From contig NC_053397.1 of assembly GCF_905171765.1 (NCBI RefSeq), forward strand, positions 1,361,953-1,425,952: a stretch of DNA of 64,000 nucleotides, written 5' to 3'. Position 1 is the first letter of the stretch; each line of letters opens with the position of its first letter. Both the position numbers and the translations under genes were made by a program. Positions 33,700-44,971 of the stretch are shown in pieces. The notes under the pieces were generated by a model. The model made no database searches, was not told the origin of the DNA, and worked only from the letters and a program-made list of their open reading frames with translations. This stretch comes from Bufo bufo (taxonomy: Eukaryota; Chordata; Amphibia; Anura; Bufonidae).

Positions 33700-35450
33700 G
33701 TTCCGGGGGGGGGGGGGTCAGTTATTCGACTCTGACACGAATCCTCTTCAATCTTCCAAGATTACGGTGCTGGTGTATGCATTACCCCCTTCCCTAGGTG
33801 GTCTTTGCACTACTACTGGTGGCAATACTTACCTTATGTATTACCTCTTCCTTTGGTGGACTGACCGCACTAGCACTGGTCTCAATGCCAGCCAAAGGCG
33901 CCCCCAGCTCCGTAGGTGGCGGAATTGCAGTTCCGCCTGGACACAATACTGTCTGTATGTATTAGTCTTTTGTTTAGGTGGCATGATGGCATTCTCAAGG
34001 CTGTTACAGTGTTTACGTATACATTGCCTCCTTACTTCGGTGAAGTAATGGACACTTCCCGCCGGGTACTGAACTCGTCGCATGCAAGTTCCTGCTGTAT
34101 GCGTTACCCCCTTCGGTAAGTGAGGTACTTGCACTACCTCGGGTTACAGTACTTGCTGAATATGTTACTCCCTGTCATAGGGGGAGTGATTGCTCTGCCA
34201 CTGAGTGCAGTGCTTACCGTAGGCATCCCCCCCCCCCCTCCGTAGGTGGGGTAATTACACTTCAGTGGATTGTGTTTCTGACTATTGCGCTACCCCCTTC
34301 CTTATCCAGAGGATCGCACTACCACTGGATGCTATTCCATCAGTCTTTTGCCATCACATGCTTCCTGTGGCATTACCCTCTACAAATGTTCCTTTACGGG
34401 GTAACCACTAGCATTTCTTGCATGATATAATTTAACTACGCCACGACACTAGATGCCTGGCTTCCTTCAAGGTGGTCCGTGACCACAGTCGGTACCGCTG
34501 GTACTCTCCATCTAGTGGCATACGGATATGGCCACAGGATTCTATGGCTACTTTCAGATTGTATCCTTCTGTTCTTCAGGCACGAAAATGTCGACCTTTG
34601 TGCCCTCAGGGGGGTCTACCAGCAACACTTGTGTCCTAGAGACCCCACATCCCCATGGGCATCCACCGTTCAGGTAAGTCACATTACCCAAAATGCTGTG
34701 ATTACGATCCAGCAAGCAAAGTATTCCACTGACTATGGATTCTTGTCCACCACTCTTGCTGATCTAGGTGAGGGTGTTATGCTGGCACTCTGCAGTGACC
34801 ATTACGAGGGTGGAAAGTCTTCACGCTAGAGCTAGATGGTCGTAATCCCTGTAGTGGGGCAGCTCCCCTCAGGTAGGGGTTCTACCCTACCACTGCTTCG
34901 GCGGTTGCTCCTGTTCAGCTCCCTTTTCATTTTACACTAGTGGAGCATGCGGTAGCTCCTACTGCACAAGGGGTGTTTGCGTCGCCATTACATGCTAGGG
35001 TTCCTGCTGCACAGCCTTTTCATCAGATGACGGATTCTTCTGACACTGGAATCGGTGACCTCTACGGTGTGGCCTCCTCCTCAGCTGGAGTATGGCGTGA
35101 GCATTACTCTTGTGGCTTCCTTTTGTATGGCCTCATCTTCAGGCGGAGTATTGCATTACCAATAGATTCTGTAGTCCGTCAGTCTGAGGCAATGGACTTT
35201 AGCTCTGGTTTACTCTACCTATGAGTGCCTGTTGCTCTGGCAACTGTTGTCCTTCTGTCATCAACTCAGGCGTGGCGATGGCGTACTTGCCATTGCTGAT
35301 CATCACCTACCTTCGAGTGCGTTCTACTGGGTAGCTTAGTCCCCGCGGCACTCGTCAACCACTAGGTTGCCGTTATAAGCGCGACCTGGGTTTTTAATGG
35401 TTGATGCCGTGACACCATCGGTGCGACCTCTCTTCAGAGATGAGTAATAT
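33700..35450. repeat. Degenerate internal repeats of the DIRS-like element
   Basis: Diverged units of roughly 70-90 bp recur, marked by gtatgcattacccccttcc, (c)taggtggt and a following gcactac(t)ac tract; examples begin near 33774, 33836, 33955, 34015, 34098, 34160 and 34220. They are too diverged to align with confidence by eye. Several short plus-strand frames here (33767-34829) are accidental. Confidence 0.45.
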
Positions 35451-36578
35451 CTACGTCACCTCAAGCCAACGGTGGTCATTCCTTCACTGCTCATTCCAGT
35501 GGTGGACTGGGAGTCTCCCACGACGGTTAGAGCGTGTGTCTGTCACACCTGGTCACCGCTGGTAAGGGTTTTGTCTCTCGGACGGAACACACTTTTCCTT
35601 TCCTGTCCCTCCTCGAGTTGGATAACTGTTCGTCTTCTCCTTCTGTCTAGCTGACCAGTAGCCATGGGCCGTACGACTCGGGAAGCTCAACTCTATTTTT
35701 TCCACGCACCCAGGGTCCCTCGGGTACGGTGGAGGTGTGGGCGGCGTATTCACATTCCACCCGGCAAGAGTATTTCTCTCATCTTTGTTCCACCCATCCG
35801 CCCTTCCAGGCAGGGTTGCCACATTGGGAATATAGGGTCACTGACTGGGCTTCCCATCACAGATGATGCTCTCATTGGCTTTACCTTTTCCTTGCTCCGA
35901 GGTATTGTTTCTTTGGCCTGCAGTGGGGCATGCCTGGCTCAGGCATTTTTGCCTCGGTGGTTTCTCAAGCAACTTCTCTCGCTAGAAATCTCACCACAAG
36001 CCTCTACAGCTGTAAGGGCATTGGTCTACCAATATTCCCCTTCCTAGGGAGCGTTCTCCTGGCTAGAGGAGGATCCTGCGGACCTGGATTTTAGTTCTAC
36101 TCCCACAGTTGTGACCAGGAGCCAGCGTTTGGGTAGCATTTTTCGGAGTTACTACGCCTTCTTGTTCGTATTTATTTCTTTTTTTTCTTTTATCCAGAAC
36201 ATAAGGCAGTGCTCCGTCCAGTATCCTCTTTCTTTACAGAAGGTAGTCGCCTTTCCACGTCCTCACAGACATGGATTTCTCTTCTTTCTCCCTCGCATTC
36301 TACAGACCGAGCTCTCTATCAGCCATGTGATTTGGCCTCCAAGGTTTGCTTGTCCATGACTAGTGCTTCCGCTGTACGGACCTTTTACCAATTTTTTCCT
36401 GGAGGTCCTTGTCAAAGCTGACTGCCTCCAAGGGCTGTTTTCCAGGTATATCCGTTTAACAGCTGCTCGGGCGTTCCGCTTCTGGGGTAAGGCATGGCTC
36501 GCTGAGCCTTGGCCCACCCGACCAGCGGCCTGCGCTTCTCGGGTTTATCTCCGTCATGCAGCAGCTTTCCAGTTGTAG

Positions 36579-36660
36579 AAGGCAGTGTCTTGGTCTTCCA
36601 GGCACACATTCACCAAGTTTTACCAGGTGTCTTCCTACGGGCGGCTGCTGTTCCCGGCAG
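36579..36660 (+). pseudogene. Tyrosine recombinase C-terminal remnant (DIRS-like)
   Basis: The frame KAVSWSSRHTFTKFYQVSSYG, followed one frame over by GSKVLQAVV, resembles the end of DIRS-type tyrosine recombinases, with the terminal Tyr in the FTKFYQ motif. Stops and frameshifts surround it. Only a short stretch is recognisable, so this is a remnant and not a gene. Confidence 0.55.
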
Positions 36661-36775
36661 CAAGGTCTTGCAGGCGGTAGTGGGTTACGCGTCCTCGAGG
36701 TCGTTTTTTTTTCTCCAAGGGCGTGTGGTTTGTTTTTTCCTCCCCGTGGACTGCTTTAGGACGTCCAAGGGTCCT

Positions 36776-36890
36776 GTGTCCCCCAATGATACAAGCGAGA
36801 AAACAAGATTTTTGTGTAACTCACCTGTAAAATCTCTTTCTCGCTTAGTTAATTGGGGGACACAGCTCCCACCCAGTAACTGCGTTTTGC
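36776..36890. repeat. Internal complementary region of DIRS-like element
   Basis: Contains ccccaatgatacaagcgaga facing ctttctcgcttagttaattg, joining sequences complementary to both outer ends of the element. In DIRS elements this region templates completion of the circular intermediate (established for the group; inferred here). Confidence 0.7.
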
Positions 36891-37014
36891 TGTAAATGCT
36901 GGCGGTTGAGGAACCGGTATGGCCCTCAGTTCGGGTTCGATCCGACTGGCATTGGTCAGTTATTGGTTGTTTACCGTATAGTTTTTTTCTTCTACTCCTA
37001 TTGCTTGGGCACAA

Positions 37015-37146
37015 ACTGATGTGCTCTCTCCAGGCTGGAGGGGGTATAGCCGCAGGGGAGGAGTTATCACTTTTCAGCCTAGTGTCGCCTCCTAGTGGCA
37101 GCAAGCAGCTACACCCACGGTCCTGTGTCCCCCAATGATACAAGCG
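37015..37146. repeat. Right inverted terminal repeat of DIRS-like element
   Basis: Runs from ctgatgtgctctctccaggc to ccccaatgatacaag, the complement of the left repeat. A further 40 bp (gcgagaaagagattttacag to caaaaatcttg) match the internal complementary region but not the left end. Confidence 0.85.
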
Positions 37147-37187
37147 AGAAAGAGATTTTACAGGTGAGTTTCACAAAAATCTTGTTT

Positions 37188-38792
37188 TTTTTCCCCGTTC
37201 AAATAGCTGTATGAGCGCTTATTTTTTGCGGGACAAGTTGTACGTTCTAGTGCCACCATTAATTATGGCATGCAATTTAGTGGGAAGCAGTAAAATTCCA
37301 ATTGGGGTGGAATTGGAAAAAAGCAATTCCACCGTTTTACGGGTTCTGTTCCCACAGTGTTCCGTTTGCGGCAAAACTGATCCATGCACTTCATTCTCTG
37401 CGTCAGTACGATTACAACGTTACCCCATATGTATAGGTTTTTTATGTCTAAGTAGTGTAAAAATAAATTTAAACTTCAAAAAATAAATTGAGCTATATAG
37501 GGGCTAGTTTTTTGCAAAACAATGTCGTTTTTATTGATACAATTTTGGAGTGTGTGTGACTTTTTGATCACATTTTATTACTTTTTTTTTTTTTTTTTGG
37601 GTAAGGGAAGCAATGAAAAAATGACAAATTGCCCATTTTGACTCTTTTTTTTTCCATTCCGCCATTCGCCATATTGGAAAAATAATTGTTATATTAGTAC
37701 GGGCACTTTTGGTCGTGGTGGTGAAAAAGTATACACATCATGGTTGGTTATTTATTAATTTATTTTTTATTGTACAGAAAGGGGGGTGATTTTAAACTTT
37801 AATTTTTTTAATAGTTTTTTTTACTTTTTTGTAATGAGTTTGAAGCTCGTATTTCAGGCTACAAAATCTATTTTTTTTAATTTTGACCAATCGTGCATTG
37901 TTAAAGAGACTATTACTGTCTATTGCTCATTTCTTATGTTGGTAAGAATTGCAGTTTGCATTCTCTCAGCCTCTTCAGTGGGGCGGAGTGCTTTCAGATC
38001 AATTACCGGCATCCTCACTGGCTTGTGGGAAACAATCAGAATACTTTAAACCAGCTAAAACCAGGAAATATGGAGGGAAATAATACAAATGTCAGGTCCC
38101 ATTCACGACCACCTATGGTCCTCAGTTTGTACTAGTGAAGAATATTATACAGAGGTTTATCCCTGTCCTGTATTGAGATGGACACCTGGGAAAGATTTTA
38201 GACCCGGGCATTATCGCAGGTCTGCTTCTAGATAAGGTAACGAAGCCTAATTACACCAGGGTGCTACGGATGTTATAGAAACCTAGAATGTGCCGGCAGA
38301 TGAGAACCATTTGGCCCATCTAGTCTGCCCAATATACTGAGTACTATGGATAGCCCCCGGCCCTATCTGTGGCTACGGATGTGGCTGGGCTCTCGTATTG
38401 CCCTGGGAAAAACGGGTTTAGAATATGAGATGAAATCTTCTATTAGCTGTGACCGCAGATTATGGGAACTCCGCTGTTTAGGCTGCACAAGTAATGCCCC
38501 GAAAGTCCGGATGAGGAAACAGAAGACTTTAAAGAAGACAGCTCCAGCTACATCAGGCATTGAAAGGGTGTTTAACCCTTCCAGAGGCAGTGATCTGAAT
38601 AGGAAAATTCTCAATCGAGAATCCTATTGGATATTTCTCCTGGGAAGTAAAGCTCCTACCATCTCACAGACCAGATCTGATTTATGAATGCTAAACGTTT
38701 TTGGTTTTTTTCCCACCGCAAGATCATAGGATTTTTTATTTTAATATTTTTTTCAGTTATACCTATTTTTTTTTATTTTTATCAGGGATGTT
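37188..38792. other. AT-rich old interspersed repeat and unassigned sequence
   Basis: Begins cgttcaaatagctgtatgag, apparently the right half of the repeat whose left half (ccataacttttttaattttt) ends at the DIRS-like element. Continues as T-rich sequence to about 37.9 kb. At about 38285-38360 a word (gaaccatttggcccatctag) familiar from dispersed vertebrate repeats appears. No complete element and no convincing exon; frames at 38346-38687 have no recognised domain. Confidence 0.4.
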
Positions 38793-38796
38793 TTAA

Positions 38797-41183
38797 CCGC
38801 CTCCGGACCGCCTAACGCAGGATTGCGTTCCGGAGGCGGTCGATTCATTCCTCCTGGACGCGCCGGCGCGTCATCTCGCGAGACGCGAGATTACGCTCAC
38901 AGCCGGCCCGCGCATGCGCATCACGGGCCGGCAAAAGTTAGAGGACAAGTTCGTCACCAGCCTGCCAGCCAATGATCGTGGCTGGCAGGCTGATGATTTT
39001 CAAAAAAACAAATCACAAGCCATCGAACACCTTATATTTATAAATGGCTTCTGTGCTCCTCTGCTGGCCCTTTTCGTCGGTTGGTCCCAGCAGATGAGCA
39101 CACATACCAGTGAGTACACACCAAACACCACACTTAGCCCCAGATCACCCCCATCACCCCAATTAACCCCTTGATCGCCCCTGTCAATAACCTAGTGAAA
39201 GGGAAAAAAGTGATCAGTGTAAACTGTCACATTTTTTTTTTCACCAGTATTGACTGTTAGGTTTAGGATAGTTTAGGCCCCTTTGTTAGGTAGTTAGCGT
39301 CGGTTAGCGCCCAGACCACCGTACCGCAGTCACTTATTCGCTGATTAGCGTATCGCTAATTCGCTTTTGTACTTTTATAGTATCTGTAAGTGATCAGAAC
39401 TGATCACAGTCAGATCTATAATAGTATTAGTGTCACCTTGGGCCTGATCGGTCGCCCACACGTGCGTTCACCCACACCCGCCCCGCCGCAGTGACAAAAA
39501 AATTTTTTGTTTTTGGATCACTGCACAATCACTTTCCAAGCACTGCGGCGATAAAAAAATCGGTTTTGATATTTTTTATCAATCGTAGCGGCTTCCGGTA
39601 CTTTGCTAGCCTCCCATTTGTAAGACAGGCTTGCTTTTTTTCTTGGGTAGTCTCAGGGAATACCCCCTAAATTTAGTTGACCAAATGGCAAATAAAGGGG
39701 TATTCTTGCTACATTGTTCTTATAAATTTTATTACTTGTATTTTATGGGGATTTAATAAATATTTTCTGCACATGTCAATCTGGTTGCCAAGTGTATGAG
39801 TGCTCGCTCATTATTCTATTACTACATTTGCCTTTTAAAAGAGGGTGGGGTGATTCCCTCTATATGAGCTTGCAGCACCATACCTTAAATACTTGCTAGT
39901 GAGCCACCACAACCTACCACTATTCTTCTGAAGAGGCCTACAGGCTTCTGACCCAGACGGATGAGGAATGTGAACCCTCATCTGACGAATCTAGCAGAAT
40001 ATGAACCTGTAGAAAGCAGTGGCAGTCTGACCCAAAGTTCGGACGAGGAGGTTGAGGTCCCTGATAGAACCAGGCGTACCCGGCCCCATGTTGCTAGACC
40101 ACAGGTTGCGCAGGATCCGTTTCAAGAGCAGCAGAGTGGGGCTGTCTCTGCCGGATCACGTGGTGAGGCATACACCAGCAGCGCAGCCCTCCCTGGACCT
40201 AGTACCAGCACTGCCGTACAACATGGTGAAGTAGCAAGCACCAGAAGGGCAGTTGAAGCTGGTACGGTGGCACGTGCAGTAGTCACCCCGTCACAGCCAC
40301 CGCACAGAGAGACCCGTAGAGTCCCTGAGGTGCTGGCAAACCCTGATTGGCAGTCCCCAACTTCAGCCGCACCATTACTTCCCCCTTACACCGCCCAGTC
40401 TGGAGTTCGGGTTGAGACAGCTCAGATCGGTTCGGCACTGGGATTTTTTGAGCTGTTCTTGACTGCGGAGCTCTTGGACTTGGACTCGTGGCAGAAACAA
40501 ATCGGTATGCCACTCAATTTATAGCCGCCAACTTGGGAAGCTTTTATGCCCAGCCTTTCCGGTGGAAACCAGTCCAAAATTCCGAATTTAAAACTTTTCT
40601 GGGCCTTCTCCTCAACATGGGCCTGACAAAAAAACATGAATTGCGATCATATTGGTCCACGAACCCGATTCATCACATGCCCATGTTCTCTGCTGCTATG
40701 TCCAGGGCACGATTTGAGACCATCCTGCGTTTCCTGCACTTTAGCGACAACAGCACCTCTCGTCCCAGAGGCCACCCAGCTTTTGACCGGCTCCACAAAA
40801 TTCGGCCCCTCATAGACCACCTTAACACCAAATTTGCAGATTTGTATACCCCTGAGCAAAACATCTGCGTAGACGAGTCCCTTATTTTACCGGGCGCCTT
40901 GGCTTCAAACAATACATCCCAAGCAAGCGCGCCTGAAATGGGGTCAAATTGTATAAGCTCTGTGAAAGGGCCACAGGCTATACCCACAAATTTTGTGTCT
41001 GTGAGGGTAAATATCAGACCCTGGAGCCGGTCGGTTGCCCTGACTACCTGGGGAGCAGTGGGAAGACAGTCTAGGACTTGGTGTCACCCTTATTTGGCAA
41101 GGGGTACCATATTTATGTGGACAATTTCTACACAAGTGTGCCCCTCTTCAGGCATTTGTTCCTAGAACAGATTGGCTGCTGTG
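38797..41183 (+). mobile_element. piggyBac-like transposon, 5' part only
   Basis: TTAA at 38793-38796 is followed by ccgcctccggaccgcctaac, whose first bases form a hairpin with tccggaggcggt 25 bp further on. A non-coding leader of about 1.15 kb leads to a broken transposase gene (39961-41183). Similarity stops abruptly at about 41183, so the right end is missing. The leader frame 38914-39174 shows no domain. Confidence 0.75.
39961..41183 (+). pseudogene. piggyBac-family (PGBD-type) transposase, frameshifted and truncated
   Basis: The N-terminal part (39961-40479) is a low-complexity acidic to Ser/Pro-rich region (SSDEEVEVPDRTRRTRP). Then come the piggyBac domain landmarks: FFELFLT.ELLDL, VAETNRYATQFI (frame change near 40484), FLGLLLNMGLTKKHELRSYW, RARFETILRFLHFSD and YTPEQNICVDESL with the first catalytic Asp. 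After about 40890 frameshifts scramble the text. The region of the second Asp (VDNFYTS type) survives only as a shifted frame near 41110, and the third acid and Cys-rich tail are absent. Normal length is near 550-600 residues. Not functional. Starts other than the ATG at 39961 are not credible. Confidence 0.85.
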
Positions 41184-41699
41184 GCAGATGAAATCAGACT
41201 TGCATAGTTAACCCTTTATAGGATGATGCAAATAGCTTATACAGTAGTGCCACCTAGGTATGAGTAGGTGACATTGCAACAGTAGCAAAACTGCATTCTG
41301 GGTGATGTTATGAGGTCACATTCCTTATTAAAATACACGCCTATCCAACAATGATTGGAAAAAGTTCCAAAGTAGGAAGGTGTGTTTAACTGATAAGTTT
41401 GTGATCATAAACCACACACACGGAGGAAAGAAAAACCCCATTAAAAAAAAAAGAACAAGGAGGAAGGATCCCAAAGGGGCCAAGCAACCAGGAGAAAGGA
41501 AAACAAAAGAGCTGGACACCTACAGAGGTTAGAAGATAGGCTTAGGCTTAGACACAAAGACAAGTTGAGCTCTCTAGAGGGGTCTATCAAGATGAAAGCC
41601 ATGGTGAGATGCACTATGATGGACCACCCAGCTTTCCTAGAAGCAGAAGTGAGATTCCTGCTAGGACTTCCTAAGAGACACAAATAATATTTCATTTTA
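41184..41699. other. Unassigned interspersed sequence left of the TTAA MITE
   Basis: A-rich sequence with an oligo(A) tract at 41442-41452; no open domain. Together with 42151-43060 it probably forms one older element split by the MITE at 41704. Confidence 0.35.
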
Positions 41700-41703
41700 T
41701 TAA

Positions 41704-42146
41704 AGGGGTATTCCCATCTTTACTTTTCATACTTACCTTCGTTGAGCGTGACGATCACTTCCTGGATTCTTCTCCCGGCCGGGCCGCGCTTGCGCAGAAC
41801 ACTGAAGATTTTCTCCCGGCCGGGCCGCGCAATGTCCTGAACGCGCACGCCGCCGCTCATGCGCCATGGTGACTTGTTCCTGGCCTGTATAGTACAGAGC
41901 CTGCGTGCGCGTTCGCGGCTCTGTACTATACTGGCCAGGAAGAAGTCATCATGGCGCAAGCGCGGCCCGGCGGGATTCGACAGGAGAGGTGGCCGTAACC
42001 AGGGGAGACTAAAGAAAATGATCAGGTATGAGGGGACTTATTTTCTCAAAAGGGTGGGAATTAGGTAATTAAATGTATTTACAGAAAATGATCACTGTCA
42101 AATCATTAACAGATTTAACAGTGATCATTGTGATGGGAATACCCCT
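41704..42146. mobile_element. TTAA-flanked MITE, Kolobok/T2-like
   Basis: 443 bp with ends aggggtattcccatc and gatgggaataccccT, flanked on both sides by TTAA (41700-41703, 42147-42150). The TTAAAGG start fits the T2/Kolobok group described in Xenopus, though piggyBac elements also use TTAA. The centre is a hairpin (tatagtacagagcc and ggctctgtactata), and the motif ctcccggccgggccgcgc is tandemly duplicated. No coding capacity. Confidence 0.75.
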
Positions 42147-42150
42147 TTAA

Positions 42151-43230
42151 GACTAATTGGATAATGTGGGTGAAATTATACCATCTAGATTGGCGAATAA
42201 ATTTAATTAATTGATCATATCCACATTGAGATGTAGTCTTAGGATATTGTGAGGCTTCATTCTACCTGCAGAAGAATCTAGACTCATAATCTATCAAAGC
42301 ATTAAATGATTGCCTATATATATTGATAGTAATATTCTTCGCCAAGCTAAGTGATGGATTCCCACAGGAAAGACTTGTTCCAAGTTCTTCCCATTTAAAA
42401 TGTAATAATGGCTTTGATTATAAGATCCCTGTTTGTCTTAATAGTCTTACCAAGGTCATATGTGTGAAACTAGTCCAGGATGGGGCGGAAGGATACAGTT
42501 ATGGCTTCTTACATCCTAGAATGGATTTGCCTATTCGTGAAGTCATGTGTAGTTGGTTAGGGGGGGCAGAATGTATTTATCATTCTATAATGATGTCTAG
42601 CATTAGACATGCCCGTCCTGATATCATGAGGTTTTCTCTGAACAGAAGTGATGTATATAACTTATGTTCCTATTTTGATATCCTAACCTAATAATAGCTC
42701 GGTTATAATGTGACAAGGTATTTCCACTCACATGTATTGTTAGGCTTCTAATGCTTTATATTAACGCTATATATATATTCATTTGCATGTATCTTTGTGT
42801 TTATTTACTTATTTATGTTTATAACCTGGTAACCAATAAATCTGCATATTTTTATAATACCGGTGTATTATTGTATAATGTAAAACTACACATTTATCAT
42901 TAACGTCATCTCACGTCAAAATAACTTATCTGAGGAAATAGTCGGACTCAGATGTGAATTGTATCAATTAGGTTGTCTACAAGTCACCAGGTCATGATTT
43001 CAAGAATTTATGACAAATTATATAAATTGTATTTTTTCATGGTTAATCATTTTATGACCATAATCTTAATTGAATTATTACCGCCCGACAAAGTATAAGA
43101 AAGAGATGCTGAGGACAGAGCGGTGTCCTAGCATCTCCATATCATATACACTATGTACTATAGCTTCACCACACAGAGATCTGCTCAGAAAGCTCATCTA
43201 CACATCACTGCTTTATTCACAGACACAATG
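42151..43230. other. Unassigned sequence with one 122-codon open frame
   Basis: The plus-strand frame 42323-42691 has mixed, protein-like composition (IREVMCSWLGG, SIRHARPDIMRFSL) but no domain I recognise and no splice context. AATAAA occurs at about 42834. The region could be the body of an old transposon. AT content rises to the right. Confidence 0.3.
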
Positions 43231-43239
43231 TATAATCAT

Positions 43240-43452
43240 ACATTCCCCGCCGCAACTTTTGCTTCACCACGTGTGCGCAGATTAAAATATGCGGTGTCGG
43301 GGGAGGCCAATGGCAGGCGGTGACTGGGACGAGCCTCCCTAGTGTCACCCGTGATGTGAGGAGTGGGCCCATCTTGGATTCCCTCACCAGCCATAGTGAA
43401 TGCTGCATTCTTGGCGGTTCTTGGTTCTTTCTGCTGCGACCCGTGGCTGTCG
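43240..43452 (+). promoter_or_regulatory. Promoter-like segment with candidate first-exon donor
   Basis: CpG-richer than its surroundings, with a CACGTG-type E-box (about 43268), ggccaatgg (CCAAT box, about 43306), a CCATCTTGG word (about 43370) and a strong donor gctgtcg|gtgagt at 43452/43453. A matching acceptor ttttatcttgcag ends at about 43645. No ATG-initiated conserved protein is found; the only frame across the junction lacks an in-frame ATG before exon 2. Very tentative. Confidence 0.25.
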
Positions 43453-43476
43453 GTGAGTGCTATAATCAGCCGGCAC

Positions 43477-43594
43477 GCCAGCTGCTGTAAAACTACAACT
43501 CCCAGCCTGCACACTTTCTTGGCTGTTCTTGTAACTCTCATAGAAGTGAGGATTCTAGGAGTTGTAGTTTTAGCTGGAGGTTGTTGATCCCTGG
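43477..43594. mobile_element. Fragment of the short hAT MITE family
   Basis: gccagctgctgtaaaactac at the left pairs with gtagttttagctggaggttg at the right, ending gatccctg. It is related to the 147-bp hAT MITE at 31189 (shared actacaactccca stem). The left terminal bases are missing, so the element is truncated or decayed. Confidence 0.6.
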
Positions 43595-44971
43595 CCTAGA
43601 TGGAGGCTTGTAAATCCTGCCGTCAGCTGCTGTTTTATCTTGCAGGTTCTGGAGCTTATGAACAGGGCATCCACTCAGCCTCACACCCGTCCGGGCCCCC
43701 CCATCACTGACAGCCGTCCGGGCCCCCCCATCACTGACGGGTGGCCCCCCATCACTGATGTTATTAAAGCCTGATTTTATTGATGGCTTTTTATTGATGG
43801 CTCTCTCCTGTGGCCCATTGATGTTGTCTCAAGTCTGCGGTTTTCTTCAGCTGTATATTACTTTCTGGTTATTGCGAACATCAGATGACACATGCACGCG
43901 GTCTATAAGAAGAGAAATTGATCTTCACAGTTACTCAGGTTCAAGACATTCCAGACAGTAATTATAGGCCTGTTTTCTAGTAGCCATGCCATCTGTGACC
44001 CTGCCCCCACTTGGAGTCCGTTTCTCTTGCCTTGAACTTCCAGAGCTGGACTCGGCCTATCTGAACCTCATAATTCGTGGTAGGCATTCTGGACCTTTTA
44101 GCCGACCAGTCCCTTCCCTGGAGGCTGCCCACTAAACCTCAGGGGAAGAGCTTCCTCTTTGGCAGACTGTATCCAAGGGCCAGGTCGGTCCTACTCTTCT
44201 GCCGCCTATTGTCGGCTAGCTGTCTTCACCTTCTTCCAGATATAGATTTGCTCTCATCAGCAACAAGGGTAAAATTGTGATGTTTTTTTAGACAACTGGG
44301 TCAGCACTCTCCCAAAAATGCCAGTCTCATGGGGTGTTCCTGTTATGCAGTGGTTAGTACCTACCAAAATTTCACTATGGGAAGGAGGCCATAATAATCT
44401 GCTCCAGAAGCCAGCAGAAGAGATAGGAGAGGGCATAGCCTGAGAGACCTGTTCTGTTACCTGGAGCAGTGAGATCTGGGTCTACCTCAGTCCTGCTGGG
44501 ATTGGACTTTTCGGCTTGCTTCCTGGGTGCATGTTGTAAGTACTCTTACTTGTTACCCGCCTTCTCTGCCTTCTCAATGCTTGCTCCTGTGTTTGACCTT
44601 GAACTGTTTAGTGACTGTTCTCTTCCCTTTTGTGTCTTGGTTCTGACTGACTCTGGTTTCTGTTACTGGTATGGAATCCTGTTTTGGCTTTGACACATGA
44701 CCACTCTGTTTCTGACCTTGGCTAGTATGACTACTGTACATGTCTGCTCCACATGCTAGTAGCTACCCAGTGAATGCAAGACAGCATACCATACCAGCAG
44801 CAGGGACCACTGGGGGTTAACTAGTTAGGCTCCTAAATGGGATTGCTCATATCATGGCAGCTGTCTCACTCTCGCCAGGACCCGGGGCATTGCAGGGCAA
44901 GTTCTCCAACTCCAGCTAGTGTCTGGCAGCGGACATGCATTTGCTGGATGGGTCATGGTACTCTGACTACA
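43595..44971. other. Unassigned sequence
   Basis: Short repeats of ccccccatcactgac lie at 43695-43760. Beyond that the sequence is rich in ctgttctgac-type words (about 44.45-44.75 kb) that look like dispersed repeat, but no family is named. No supported exon. Confidence 0.35.

Larger units (their letters stand above)
32051..37187. mobile_element. DIRS-like tyrosine-recombinase retrotransposon, degenerate
   Basis: About 5.1 kb bounded by inverted repeats of about 130 bp: left 32051-32178 starting gcttgtatcattgggggaca, right 37015-37146 as its complement. An internal complementary region at 36776-36890 carries back-to-back copies of the outer edges (gtgtcccccaatgatacaag and cgcttagttaattgggggac). 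This layout, with the internal region next to the right terminal repeat, is that of DIRS-type elements. Just before it a decayed frame reads KAVSWSSRHTFTKFYQ (36579-36626), matching the C-terminal end of DIRS-type tyrosine recombinases as I know them. No open gag, reverse transcriptase or full recombinase remains. Confidence 0.7.

Noticed and set aside
42323..42691. 122-codon frame as a host gene or retroviral fragment
   Set aside because: No domain, no splice sites and no LTR pair seen, so it is kept only as an unassigned frame.
43236..43541. Minus-strand ATG at about 43398 (MAGEGIQDG) as start of BRK1, a neighbour of FANCD2 in mammals
   Set aside because: The residues after MAG do not resemble BRK1 and no downstream exon was found.
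43363..43587. 74-codon frame near the promoter-like patch
   Set aside because: It begins with GTG, not ATG, is preceded directly by a stop, and reads through a hAT MITE.
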